Made by a program: the position numbers and the translations under genes. A stretch of 64,000 nucleotides of DNA from Amphiura filiformis (lineage: Eukaryota; Echinodermata; Ophiuroidea; Amphilepidida; Amphiuridae): the NCBI RefSeq assembly GCF_039555335.1, contig NW_027305496.1:1-64000 (forward strand). The letters run 5' to 3'. The notes below the pieces were generated by a model that was not told where the DNA came from, made no database searches, and was given only the letters and a program-made list of their open reading frames with translations. Each line of letters begins with the position of its first letter. Positions within the stretch are counted from its first letter, which is position 1. Below are positions 36,745 through 46,909 of the stretch, in pieces.

Positions 36745-37920
36745 AGTATTCAAATACAACATGTTTTGAGGGGAAGTAGTCAAAACTACTGGTCCCGAGG
36801 TGTTGGATGATTTGACTACTTCCCCGAAATGAAACATGTTGTATTTGTTTTACTATACCTCATAAATATTTTCACTATCACGGTAACTTGAAATCGTAAA
36901 CAAAAGTCAAAACACACATCCGTCAACGTAACGTGCCGGCCGGCATGGTAAAAAAAAGTTTATTATTTTGCTTACCTGATTTTCTTGGAGGATTTCTGTT
37001 CAATCAATATTTACATTTTGACATAATTATATTATTCTCATTTTCTTTTTAACTTTCCATAAATAACATTTTGTTTCATAAAACGTCAAATTCGCGTGTT
37101 ATTATCCATCGGTAATCTCGACAAAATAACTGCAGCAGACGCCATTTTCACGATAAACGCATTTGCAGAACCGCCGTTGTGTAGCATATAAATGCTACGT
37201 CTGAAGGAACGGTGCCGCGCGGGTCGATATACCGTGTGGTTGTAGGGGTGCGGAAGTTTTTACTACTTCCCCGCATGCGAGTAATTACGCAGGCGCGGGG
37301 AAGTAGTCAAAATACTGTACTCGGACGCTGGCGTTATTAACCAATAAGATGTATGGATTACCTAATATTTATGAGGTATAGTAATATTCAAATGCAACAT
37401 GTTTTGAGGGGAAGTAGTCAAAACTACTGGTCCCAAGGTGTTGGATGATTTGATCTGACACGTCGGGAAGTGAAACATGTTGTATTTGTTTTACTATACC
37501 CCACAAATATTTTCATTATTGGAGGATTTCTGTTCAAAATTACATTTAGGTCTATATTATTCCAGTTTTATTTTTTAACACTCTGTAAATAACATTTTGT
37601 TTCATAAAACGTCAAATTCGTTTGTTATTATCCATCGCCCGGCAAAATAATTGCAGCATTTTCACAATAAACGCATCTGAAGAATCGCCGTTGTGTAGCA
37701 TAATGCAACGTCTGAAGAAACAGTGACACGCGGGGTGGAGACACCGTGTGGTAACAGGGGCTACTTGTTTGTCTGGGAGCAGGGGTGCAGTTTTTACTAC
37801 TTCCCCGCGTGCAAGTAATTGCACACGCGCGGGGAAGTAGCCAAAATACCGTACTCGGACGCTGGCGTTATTAACCAATAAGATGTATGGATTACCTAAT
37901 AAATATTTATGAGGTATAAT
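36745..37920 (+). repeat. tandem duplication of a ~0.6-kb hairpin-bearing unit
   Basis: Units 36745-37378 and 37379-37920 share their whole length: CAACATGTTTTGAGGGGAAG at the start, CATTTTGTTTCATAAAACGT in the middle, and a hairpin TTTTTACTACTTCCCCGC mirrored near the end. Both close with GCTGGCGTTATTAACCAATA. Frames on the - strand here are not recognisable proteins. Confidence 0.85.
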
Positions 37921-38239
37921 AATAATAAATGTCCCTATACTTTGTGTACAAAATGGACTCTATTGATTCAAATGGCTCTACCTACCTAATGAAGCGACAC
38001 AATTTTTCAAAATAAAGTTGGAAAGGCAAACAAATTAGCAAGTAAACAAACAACAAGAAATATATTGTTGACCATTGAATTTTTCAGCTACTGGACCGTG
38101 AAGACTATAAAGTTTATGTTCACCCCATCATTTTCAGAATAGCACCAATCATGATTTTACAAATAAGCAGGTGGTTTGAATCTGAATAAAAACCCAGAAT
38201 ATTTCTCAATCTTTGCAGATGGTTGCCATATCGAAAAAA

Positions 38240-38640
38240 CACAACTTTGCGGATACCTATCCGCTACTCACCGGGTAAGCACCGGCTGAAATGACATGCA
38301 AATTAGGTAGATACCGGGTAAGCACCTGATACCTTTTAGTGGATGCCTCCATGGTATCTGGTCACTTGTGAATAGCCATCGGGTAAGTACCAGATAAGTA
38401 TCGGGTGCCTATCGGGTGCCTACATGGTATTGTGAATAGCCATCGGGTAAGTACCGGATAAGTATCGGGTGCCTATCGGGTGCCTCCACGGTATTGTGAA
38501 TAGCAATGGGATAAGTACCGGGTGCCTTTCGGGTGCCTTTTGTGGAAAACTTTTGAGAACCGTTAGTGTACGCTTACCGGATAACTATCCGATGGCTTTT
38601 TTGGAGACCACCGGATAAGTACCCGATGTCATTTGGCACA
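38240..38640 (+). repeat. GGTAAGTACCGG / GGGTGCCT minisatellite, left block
   Basis: Imperfect repetition of ATCGGGTAAGTACCGGATAA, ATCGGGTGCC and GGTATTGTGAATAGC. Related words in the same and opposite sense occur at 40665-41020, so the two blocks may be subterminal arrays of one ~2.8-kb element. Confidence 0.7.
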
Positions 38641-38693
38641 TTTCAATTGGCATCAATGGTTTTCAACAAACCGCACTTGGTCGGCATATATTT

Positions 38694-38981
38694 AGGGGCT
38701 GTGCAATAATTATGAGCCCCCGAACGGCTCGCCAAAATCGCTTGCCCCCCTCTCGGTCCACTAAAATTCAGTTGCTCCCCCGTGCATGCCAAATTTTTGT
38801 GATCCCAATTTACAAACCTTAAATGGTCTAGATACATGTTGCGAGCACTGCGAGCGCTTTTCCCCCTCCCGGATGGCAAAAATTGCTTGTCCCCCCTTTT
38901 CGGCTCGCCAAAATTTCTTGGCCCCCACAATTTTACCCTCCCCAGGGGCTGAGGGCTCATAATTATTGCACAGCCCCTTAG
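38694..38981. mobile_element. 288-bp MITE AGGGGCTGTGCAATAATTAT
   Basis: Inverted ends of about 30 bp read AGGGGCTGTGCAATAATTAT and the complement. The interior is rich in CGGCTCGCCAAAAT and CCCCCC. The 124-codon - strand frame spanning it runs through both ends and is not credible as a gene. Confidence 0.85.
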
Positions 38982-39887
38982 GCAACATTCTTGTGGAAGT
39001 TCATGTAAATGAGGCAATACATTGATTGAGTATCACATGGATACAACAAACCGGCGAACATGTGAGCTTTATTATCGCGGTGCAGTTTTTACTGTAATAC
39101 GTACGGTACATTGAAATTTAACACAAAATCTGTAAAACACAATGAATTCCTGAACACTAAATGATTTTGAGTCCCAAGCATAAATTGTAGGCCTACATAA
39201 TGACATGATAACACAAAGTAAAATGCAAAACTAAAATCTAATTAGGCCTGGACAATTTTGTTTTAAAGGTTTCAGACTCCTATAAGTGCCAACCCGGGCC
39301 CAGAGCACACCGACACCGCCTGGCTAATAATTATTTGGTGCAGAAGGGACACTAAAATGAATACACGGGATCGATACACGTGAATTGCTATGCACGATTT
39401 TGATATCAGACGAAAATCTTCTGATACCGGGTTAGAAAATGATGAATATCTCCCGTCATGATTTTTTCTCAAGAAACCAGATTTGGTCTCATAAACTTGG
39501 AAATACGTGTTGAACAGATATGATAGTCGCTAGAATGCGCTTTGAAAATTGGCCGTGCGCTTTGAACTCAAAATTTGACCATTTTATATTGCGTTGGTCC
39601 TGTTATGGACTACAGCGTGCAGCGTGTAGTACAGCTGCACTCACTGTAGGCAGTATAAAAGTCGATGACCATTGACCTCAATGGGGTATACAAGCTTAAT
39701 CACGCACAACCAAGATCGATTACCCGGCTTTTGTGAGTAGCCTTAGTTATGTCCCTCGACTAATTATTAGTTTAAAAGAGCTTTAAAGGTTTGAACCAAA
39801 TGGCTAATCGTGGCTGTGGATTTAACCTACCATGGCGATTCCTGCCATGAAGATATAGGGTCGAAGACACTGTGCAGAGGTACACCA

Positions 39888-40281
39888 CCCGGGGGGGGCA
39901 CTCAACACAAATGACCATATGGGTATGCTCCCCCGGAAAGACCCCCCTTTTTGGGTTTCGCAGCTCCGAAAGACCCCCTATTATTTGACCAAAATAAAGC
40001 TCTGAAAGACCCTTGATTTTGATAATTTCAGCTCTAAAAGACCCAAAAATTGCTTATTCCTCATATTTCTTGTTTTTTCAAGCGATTTGCAACCAATAAG
40101 CCAAGAAATACCCTTGATTTTGACCTTTCGCAGCTCCAAAAGACCCCATTTTACTTGTTCACAGCCCGGTTCGCAGCTCCGAAAGACCCCCTTTTACAGG
40201 TACGCCGTCAGCTCCCAAAGACCCACCACCTCAAAATTCCGGGGGAGCATACCCACCAAAATTTTTGATGTGCCCCCCCGG
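39888..40281 (-). repeat. GGGTCTTTCGGAGCTG repeat, copy 3
   Basis: Same orientation as copy 2 and very similar to it over almost 400 bp. Confidence 0.85.
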
Positions 40282-40664
40282 TACACCACATGCTATACTC
40301 CGATCTCCAACCTTTTAGACAAGTATCAGTAATTGCCAATGATATGAATCCAATTTGCAGTGGCTACTGAAGCACAGAAAACTAATTTTGGATACTTGCA
40401 AGTGCATACTGCAAAATTCAGCAGCCTTTGCACACATTATGTACAAGCAGTTGATAAGCTTATAACATTTACTGCTTGAAATGCAACTCTGCAAATCTTT
40501 AATTTACCTGTGCATCTACATGTGCATATATATAGTCATTGTAGTCATCTGTAGTATAAAATTCTCCATAAAGAATGAATGATTTGTGTGAAGAGACCAA
40601 AACACCACCATCAAAGAACAGCTTGTTGCATGAATCCAACAGCAAATTTGAAATGGCAGTTGGT

Positions 40665-41020
40665 GATCATGTGACCTTAGTGGATACCTTTTGGATGCCT
40701 CCTTTTATTGACTAAGTTAGTGGATACCTTTTGGATGCCTCCTTTTATTGACTAAGTTAGTGGATACCTTTCGGATGCCTCCTTTTTCTTGACTAAGTTA
40801 GCGGGTGCCCTTTCGGATGCCTCCCTTTTATTGACTAAGTTAGCGGGTGCCTTTTTGGATAACTTGTTAAGGCACCGGATACCTACCCGGTAGCTCCCAC
40901 CTCTGACTTTGAGGCATCCGAAAACTAATCCGCTAGCGGGTGCCATTGGATGTCTTTAAAATGACATCCACAAGGTATCGGATACCTTGTGGATCAGCAC
41001 CGGGTAGGCACCCGCTACCT
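40665..41020 (+). repeat. GGATACCTTTTGGATGCC minisatellite, right block
   Basis: Five units of about 50-60 bp carry GACTAAGTTAGTGGATACCT and GGATGCCTCCTTTTATT. They run into inverted GCACCCGCTACC / GGTATCGGATACCTTGTGG sequence mirroring the left block. Confidence 0.75.
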
Positions 41021-41029
41021 TATTTTTTT

Positions 41030-42420
41030 GAATTAGATTCAAGCCTACATTTAATACCAGGCACAAATGGTTTGTTTTGTTTTTAATATTGATTTATTGG
41101 CCTCAAGACATATTACTTGGTGATGTGAAATCTACTACAGCAGCAAATATTGTATGTGCAGTAAAATGACATATGAGGGGAATAGAACAAGTGTAGTTTG
41201 GGATAAATCACAGAATTAAAATTAAAAGGTTTTAATTCTGTGGGATAAACAGATCTCTGAGAATGTCACTTTAATTAATATTAAAAAATACTACACTTGG
41301 TAACAACAATTCATGTGTTAACATATCGGCTCTCTGCTATGTGTTTCTGGTTAATAAAAAGTGGTGACAGTATTGGTTTTAGATCGGAAGTGACCCCTTA
41401 ATGCCCTCTGACCTCAAATGAAAAATGCCCTATATAGGACTTACTAACAATAATTTAGACCTATGTGAACATACTATGACTGTGATTTGTTTTTCTTGTT
41501 TGCAAAAAATATTTTACAATAACATTTTCATATTTTAAAAATGTTGTTGTAGTGTTGTAGTGTTCATATAAAACATTTTTCAAATGTTTTCATACATGTT
41601 ATTAAAACGTCTTGATCCAAAACATTGTCAAAGAGATCATTTTGCAAAAGCAAGTGAGGCTGGTTATAGAAGTTCCTTCTTTGTCAAAATTCTCTTTTTT
41701 GTGTGCTTTTATTTATTAATACACTTCTAGTGCCCGTTTCTATTCATCGTTATGTATTCTTCTCCCGTGCATTATTTTCGCGAACTACCCTTCACAGCCC
41801 AAATTATATAAACCTGCACGCTAAACAATGCATTATCTAAAACCTGCACGCTAAACAATAGATTCTAGATAATACGTGCACGCTCAAATACTAGAAATAC
41901 TACTTTCACATAACCATAAAGTAGAGTTAGGTGGCGCTTTAGACACAGAGATCACATAACTATATAATTGTCTGTTCGATATATATACCAACAAAAAAGT
42001 ACGAATATACATTCTGTGGTGTTAAAATGGTATAGTTACAAACGGTGTTCTATAATAGTGTACAATTACCGAATAAGGTACAACTCGCTAGACTTGAGTC
42101 CAGTCCTCGTTTACGGAGTTTAGGATTAGGGTTTAGGGTTGGGATAGGGCAGTCTTGTAATAAGACTAGTAGAGTTGCACCCTTGCAAATATCATTGTCA
42201 TAAATTATGATTAATAAAATAAACATCAAATGAGAATAATCGAGCTTCTATTAATTAAAAAGGGCCAAAAACAGGTGGATCATAATTATACAAGATGACA
42301 CCATTGCAAAATGTTCAGCATTTTACAAATGAAATACATGTAGGCCTATATCTAAAATAACATAGCCGGGCCCTGGAAACACACACTAGCGCATAATATC
42401 ATGATCATGCTTTATAATAC
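41030..42420. other. intergenic, no recognised gene
   Basis: No coding motif is seen. A fragment of the AACGTTTT element lies at about 41510-41640, and a short direct repeat (AACCTGCACGCTAAACAAT) occurs twice near 41810-41860. Confidence 0.45.
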
Positions 42421-42456
42421 CATAGGCCTTCAAACACATGTGTTTGAAGGCCTATG
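42421..42456. repeat. perfect 36-bp palindrome
   Basis: CATAGGCCTTCAAACACA is followed directly by its exact complement, with no spacer. The imperfect match continues a few bases outward. Confidence 0.9.
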
Positions 42457-42872
42457 ATAATACTGAACAAATTGTTAAATCCCAATGTCGTGTGTTTTAA
42501 TATAAGTAGTTCAAATTATAGAGCTATAAAGTCCAGTTGATATTCACCGTAGTACTAGTCTGACATCTAAATCGATCGTTTCCAACTGGTTCAGTGCTCT
42601 CTGTGTTCGAAACCACGATATTAAATGGTCACAACATAAAGTCAAGTCAATTAAACCATGCGTGAATAAGTTACCTAAGTATGACGTATGGCGCAATCGA
42701 TACCATTGATTACAGGGATTGATTTTCTTTACCAGTTAAATGCTACGTAGCTGGTCAATGTCCTGACGGTGTTTTTAAAATGTAAGATATTTTCCTAATA
42801 TTAAAACTAATATAATGAATGCAGCAATTAATATTGCCTATTGTTTTAATAGGCCTACACTCAAAGTGTAGG

Positions 42873-43034
42873 ACGGATAATGTACTCGTGCAAATGCATT
42901 CGTCAAGATAATTGCACTTGCCATGGAGTTATTGCATTTAGCTTTCGAGCCTATCGGCTCTCAAGCTAAATGCAATAACTCCACGGCGCGTGCGATTATC
43001 TTGACGAATGCATTGCACTCAGTTCATTATCCTT
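42873..43034. mobile_element. foldback abutting the acceptor of kinase copy 2
   Basis: Arms of about 75 bp (GGATAATGTACTCGTGCAAA, then GAGTTATTGCATTTAGCTT) are mirrored around a short loop. The right end is only about 14 bp from the AG acceptor (43048) of the kinase exon, so the element supplies most of the probable branch-point region. Confidence 0.85.
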
Positions 43035-43056
43035 ATCATAACTCACAGATACCTCG

Positions 43057-43827
43057 ATGATGGCTTATTTGAAAGTGAAACGATCTGCTTTGACTTTTGG
43101 ACGTGAACTTGGTGAAGGTGGTTTCAGCACTGTCTACCAAGCAACTTGGAAGCAGTCGCTATTGAAACGACAAGAGGTTGCTGTAAAGAGACTTCATAAA
43201 GTTAATCCAAGTGAGGTTGAAATCATGTCCAAACTTGACCATCCAAATATAGTGAAGCTGTTAGCAGTTCTTGACGAGAGTCCTGATTACTTTTTGATCA
43301 TGGAGCTCTGCACAGGTGGTTCACTGAGGTCCTATCTAGATCAACGTCATGGTAACAGACTACCATTAGATCAACTCTGTCATTTGGCAAAGCAGGCTGC
43401 GCTACCGCTAAAATATCTTAGAGAGATGGAGATATTGCATAAAGATGTGAAATCGCCCAACTACTTGATCGCCAAGGGAAAGATCTTAAAGTTGACTGAT
43501 TTTGGGATAGCAAAGAACCTTAAAGAAACAATGAGTAACGCAACACAGTCAGCTTCCTACCCCTGGATGGCCCCTGAACTGATGAAAGATCTGAAGCTAT
43601 CGCCTACATATGATATCCACTCCTATGGTGTAGTTGTTTGGGAACTGTTGACACTTGAGGTGCCCTTTCAGGGTTTGGAACCACAAGTCATTGTAATGCG
43701 AATCTGCGGTGACAACGAGCGTCCACCAATCCCTCCAGACTGCCCTCGGCCAATTGCTGATTTGTTGAGGAAATGTTGGGAAGCAGACTGGCACAAGAGG
43801 CCCAGTATTGATGAAGTCCTCTCTGTG
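43057..43827 (+). CDS. kinase exon of kinase-NHL gene, copy 2
   Basis: A 257-codon TKL/MLK-like kinase domain differing from copy 1 at about 21 residues (roughly 92% identity). Glycine loop GEGGFSTV, K44, HKDVKSPN with D130/N135, DFG 148-150, APE 172-174 and R249 are all intact, and the hinge is the usual-looking MELC. The donor GTAAGT at 43828 is in the same phase-0 position as copy 1. Reading continues 66 codons into the intron to a stop at 44028, which would give a 323-residue kinase-only protein if the intron were retained. Exon homology begins after the acceptor ACTCACAG, again implying an upstream exon. The reading frame looks maintained even though the downstream propeller exon is broken. 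Confidence 0.88.
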
Positions 43828-43937
43828 GTAAGTGAACATCTAGTCAAGGGACATAGAACCTGTTGTTCAAATACCGGTACCCTTGATAATAACATTTCTA
43901 TTTTAGAGTGTAGAGATTTATATGTGTTGGTACTAGA

Positions 43938-44385
43938 CATCAAAGAAAAGTTTAAAACTAGTCAACAACACTCACATTTTTTCAGAGTAACCATACTCTG
44001 TCATCAGCGGTGTGATACTGCTGAATGACTGCAAATTGCAATTGGAGAGCACCACAAGTGCACAGGACATGATGCTGACACTGACAACGTCGAAGTGCTC
44101 TGCAGACATGAAAAACTACTGCCAAAAGTGAGAGAAGCAATTTTCATCACGAAAGAGACCAGCCCCACCCTTAATAGAGATGGGGGTCGAGAACTTTCCA
44201 AAATCTATGACACTTTGCTTCCAGAAACACCTGACAGAAGGTCAAAAAAGGACATTGTCAACAGGAAGTAAAAGTCATACATCAGTTATTCACTAGTATA
44301 ACACCGGCGTACACCGCTGATGACGGAGTATGGTTACCCTGAAATTATTCGGACAAAAATGTGAGTGTTAAACTTTTCTTTGATG
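43938..44385. mobile_element. Penelope-like insertion with inverted arms, in intron of copy 2
   Basis: Left arm 43938-44013 and right arm 44311-44385 are inverted copies of about 75 bp (CATCAAAGAAAAGTTTAA at the outer edge, CATCAGCGGTGT at the inner edge) around a fragment of a GIY-YIG reading frame. Penelope-like elements are known to be flanked by direct or inverted pLTRs that can encode hammerhead ribozymes. The inner arm edges here contain CTGATGA, a TGGT-looped stem and GAAA. Confidence 0.7.
44029..44271 (+). pseudogene. GIY-YIG retroelement C-terminal tail
   Basis: About 80 codons to a stop at 44271 read IGEHHKCTGHDADTDNVEV, VREAIFI, SPTLNRDGGRELS and IYDTLLP. This is the typical end of the GIY-YIG endonuclease domain of Penelope-like and similar retroelements (REAI..., PTLNRDGG..L...YD.LL). 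The reverse transcriptase and the start of the endonuclease are missing and a stop codon precedes the fragment, so it is dead coding sequence within intron 1 of kinase copy 2. Confidence 0.7.
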
Positions 44386-44419
44386 AAATATATTTATTTT
44401 TTTAAATTTCTGCACACAG

Positions 44420-45963
44420 ATATCTGACAGACAAGCAGTAGCTGTAGCAGCCAAGACAGATAGACAACGTCAGATTCTTGATGGTTCCTGGATGCTTGAG
44501 AGGAAAATTTGTGGATCTGCAGCATGTTTGCTGACAAAGCCATATGGCATTGCAGTCAACCATCAAGGAGATGTATGTGTAGCAAATTGGGATGCAGCAA
44601 AGGTACAGGTATACAGTCAACAAGGTATGCACAAATCCAGCATAGATACCAAGCTAGGACTGAAACCTGGGACACGCTCATGGCCTAGAGAAGTCCGAAT
44701 AAGCTCAGATGGCAGTTTGTGTATTACCGATTATACGCAGTTCGTTAAAGTCTATAGTCCTGCTGGTTGGTATAGGGAAAAGTGGCCTGCAGTATCACCT
44801 CAAAACAAATCCTCAGCTGATGAAGACACTTGTCTAGTAGGTCTAACCATGGATGCCAAGGGTCAATTACTGGTAGGAGAAATCAAGAAGAGATATATCA
44901 GCAAACACAAGGGCGATGGTTCACATGTTGCAAGCATGAAGATAGGCATTGAACCTTGGTCACTGGCTGTGACATCAGAAGATACAATCATAATAAGTGA
45001 CTGGGACATGTCAATGCATATTGTAGACAGTACAGGACAATCGGCCGCATCACATACTGACGAATTTGCAAAATACGCATTTCAAGAAAATCGAAGTTGA
45101 AAATTTAGAGATTTTCATTTGCTTCATAATCTTGATTAAAACATTATTGTCGATTAAAACCAGGTTAGCAGTAACGCTTGAATATACTATATTTTCAATA
45201 TAATTCACTTATTTCTATCAGAGCATAATTTATTCTGCAAAAAACAATATTAAATAAAATACGTCACTATGTGAAAAGGACTACTGACAATTTCGCTGTT
45301 CAAATGACAAATACGTCGCGCCGTACGTCAGTATGTGAAACAGTTGCGCAAATCGTCAGTATGTGAAAAGGACAAAACAGCGATTTTATCGTGTAATGAC
45401 AAAGTCGCGCAAATACGTCGCGCAAATACGACAGTATGTGAAACGGCAAATCCTTCAAATTGCAGATACGACATACTGGGCTTGCGCAGTATAGGTGATC
45501 GGCAAATACGTCGTTATGTGATACAGACATTTCAAGGTTTTGTAAATACGTCAAAATTAAATTAATTAATATCTTACTAATTACGCCACTTTGAGGCATG
45601 GTTTTTGGTGAATATATAGAGTAGAACATAACAAACTAATATACCAATTTTCTCAAAAATGTTAAAAATGTCGAATACGTCAGTATGTGATACGGCCGAC
45701 GAATTGTTGCATATCAACCATCCAACTCATCTACAAAGTTGGGTGCCTGCATTGAGGACATCATCTGTATTTGCAACTACGATATTAACAGCATCCATTG
45801 CTTCTCTGCATCTGGACAATATCTGCAGGATATTTACATCATTGGCATCCCAGGTAAACCCAGATGTCTTACATTCACAGCAGATGGCAAGCAACTGATG
45901 ATTTCATGTGACACTGGTCATGGTCTCAATGGTGTTGTGGCTATATACAAGCTGCAATCATAA
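44420..45963 (+). pseudogene. broken NHL propeller exon of kinase-NHL gene, copy 2
   Basis: The exon starts after TTTCTGCACACAG in the same phase as copy 1, with linker and blades matching (GIAVNHQGDVCVANWDAAKV, VRISSDGSLCITD, LTMDAKGQLLVGE, SLAVTSEDTIIISDW). At 45041 a 660-bp inverted-repeat element interrupts the frame, and a stop follows at 45098-45100. Homology resumes at 45702. There a 13-bp deletion between two GCCTGCA words (near 45750) shifts the frame before the IEDIICICNY blade, and the last blade ends at YKLQS and a TAA. Translation through the insertion would give about 483 residues, lacking roughly the last two blades. It is a pseudogene or a truncated kinase; the kinase exon itself is unaffected. 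Confidence 0.85.
45042..45701. mobile_element. 660-bp inverted-repeat transposon inside the NHL exon
   Basis: Ends CGGCCGCATCACATACTGAC and the complementary GTCAGTATGTGATACGGCCG are inverted repeats. Copy 1 provides the empty site, with AAT as the shared target. Subterminal copies of CGTCAGTATGTGAAA and AAATACGTCG recur in the right two-thirds, as in transposase-binding arrays. No transposase frame. Confidence 0.85.
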
Positions 45964-46226
45964 AAATAAATGTAGATATTTATATAGCGCTTTATGCCGT
46001 AAACAGCCTCAAAACGCTTTACATTTATTCCGCCGTCATTAGAATATCCATCAGTACAACGCCTGTGACTACCCCTAACAGCTTCCCATTGCACCTGGAT
46101 GGGGTGAGGCAAAGTGCCTTGCCCAAGGGCGCAACACGGTGGTGGGACAGGAAATCGAACCCACGCTCATCGAGCAAGCTCTCAGATTATGAGTCAAAGG
46201 CCATAACCACTGAGCCACCGTGCCCT
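45964..46226 (-). mobile_element. tRNA-derived SINE
   Basis: On the - strand it opens with GGGCACGGTGGCTCAGTGG (A box TGGCTCAGTGG), carries a B box GGGTTCGATTTCC at 46162-46150 and a conserved body (CCTTGGGCAAGGCAC). It ends with an LINE-like tail (AAAGCGCTATATAAAT) and an A/T-rich end. It begins exactly at the stop codon of kinase-NHL copy 2, where copy 1 continues coding. Confidence 0.85.
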
Positions 46227-46909
46227 CAAATATATAAGATATTCAATAAAATCATAACCAGCAAGGCTAAGCAAAACTTGCAATGGACCACATTTTTATC
46301 CAGCTAATGACAAATCTGAACAATTGTGACTTTTTTGATTTTAGAAAGCCTCTAATGATCCAAGCTTATTTCAACTGGTTGGAACAGATAACACCCTACT
46401 AATTTTGAAACTGAATGCAAGCTACAGGTATGTCTCTTCTGTACATGGGACCGACGGCTTAACATCACCTCCGACATACCGATTTCGGTTATGGATCATT
46501 TACCAAACTTTAAATGCACGTACTATGGGGAGCGGAAATTCGGAATTAATCTACAGAATGATGTTTCCAATTAAATCCAGAATTGTGCGTGTATTTGAAA
46601 TTGGGAGAATGTATCTGGGTAAACTAATTACTTTTGATGGGCGGTAGTGTTTACAAAATATATACAAGTGACCATTTGCATTTAAATTTATATATTTTTA
46701 TAAAATTTTATTTACACCTCTTCATATATCAAGGACGGAGTCAAATAATATATATTAATTACAAACATGTATATTATAATAAAGTGCATAAAAAAAAAAC
46801 CCAAAATTAAAAACAGTATGTATGCTTGGTAACCATGCAAAATAATGATGATAATAACCAAATGTCCACAAATGCCTCACTCTTGTTTGTGCTGGTTGGA
46901 ACAGATCAC

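Noticed and set aside
38643-39017. 124-codon - strand frame
   Set aside because: It runs through both inverted ends of a 288-bp MITE and is low in complexity.
46405-46647. 80-codon frame downstream of copy 2
   Set aside because: No motif, no splice context and no counterpart downstream of copy 1.
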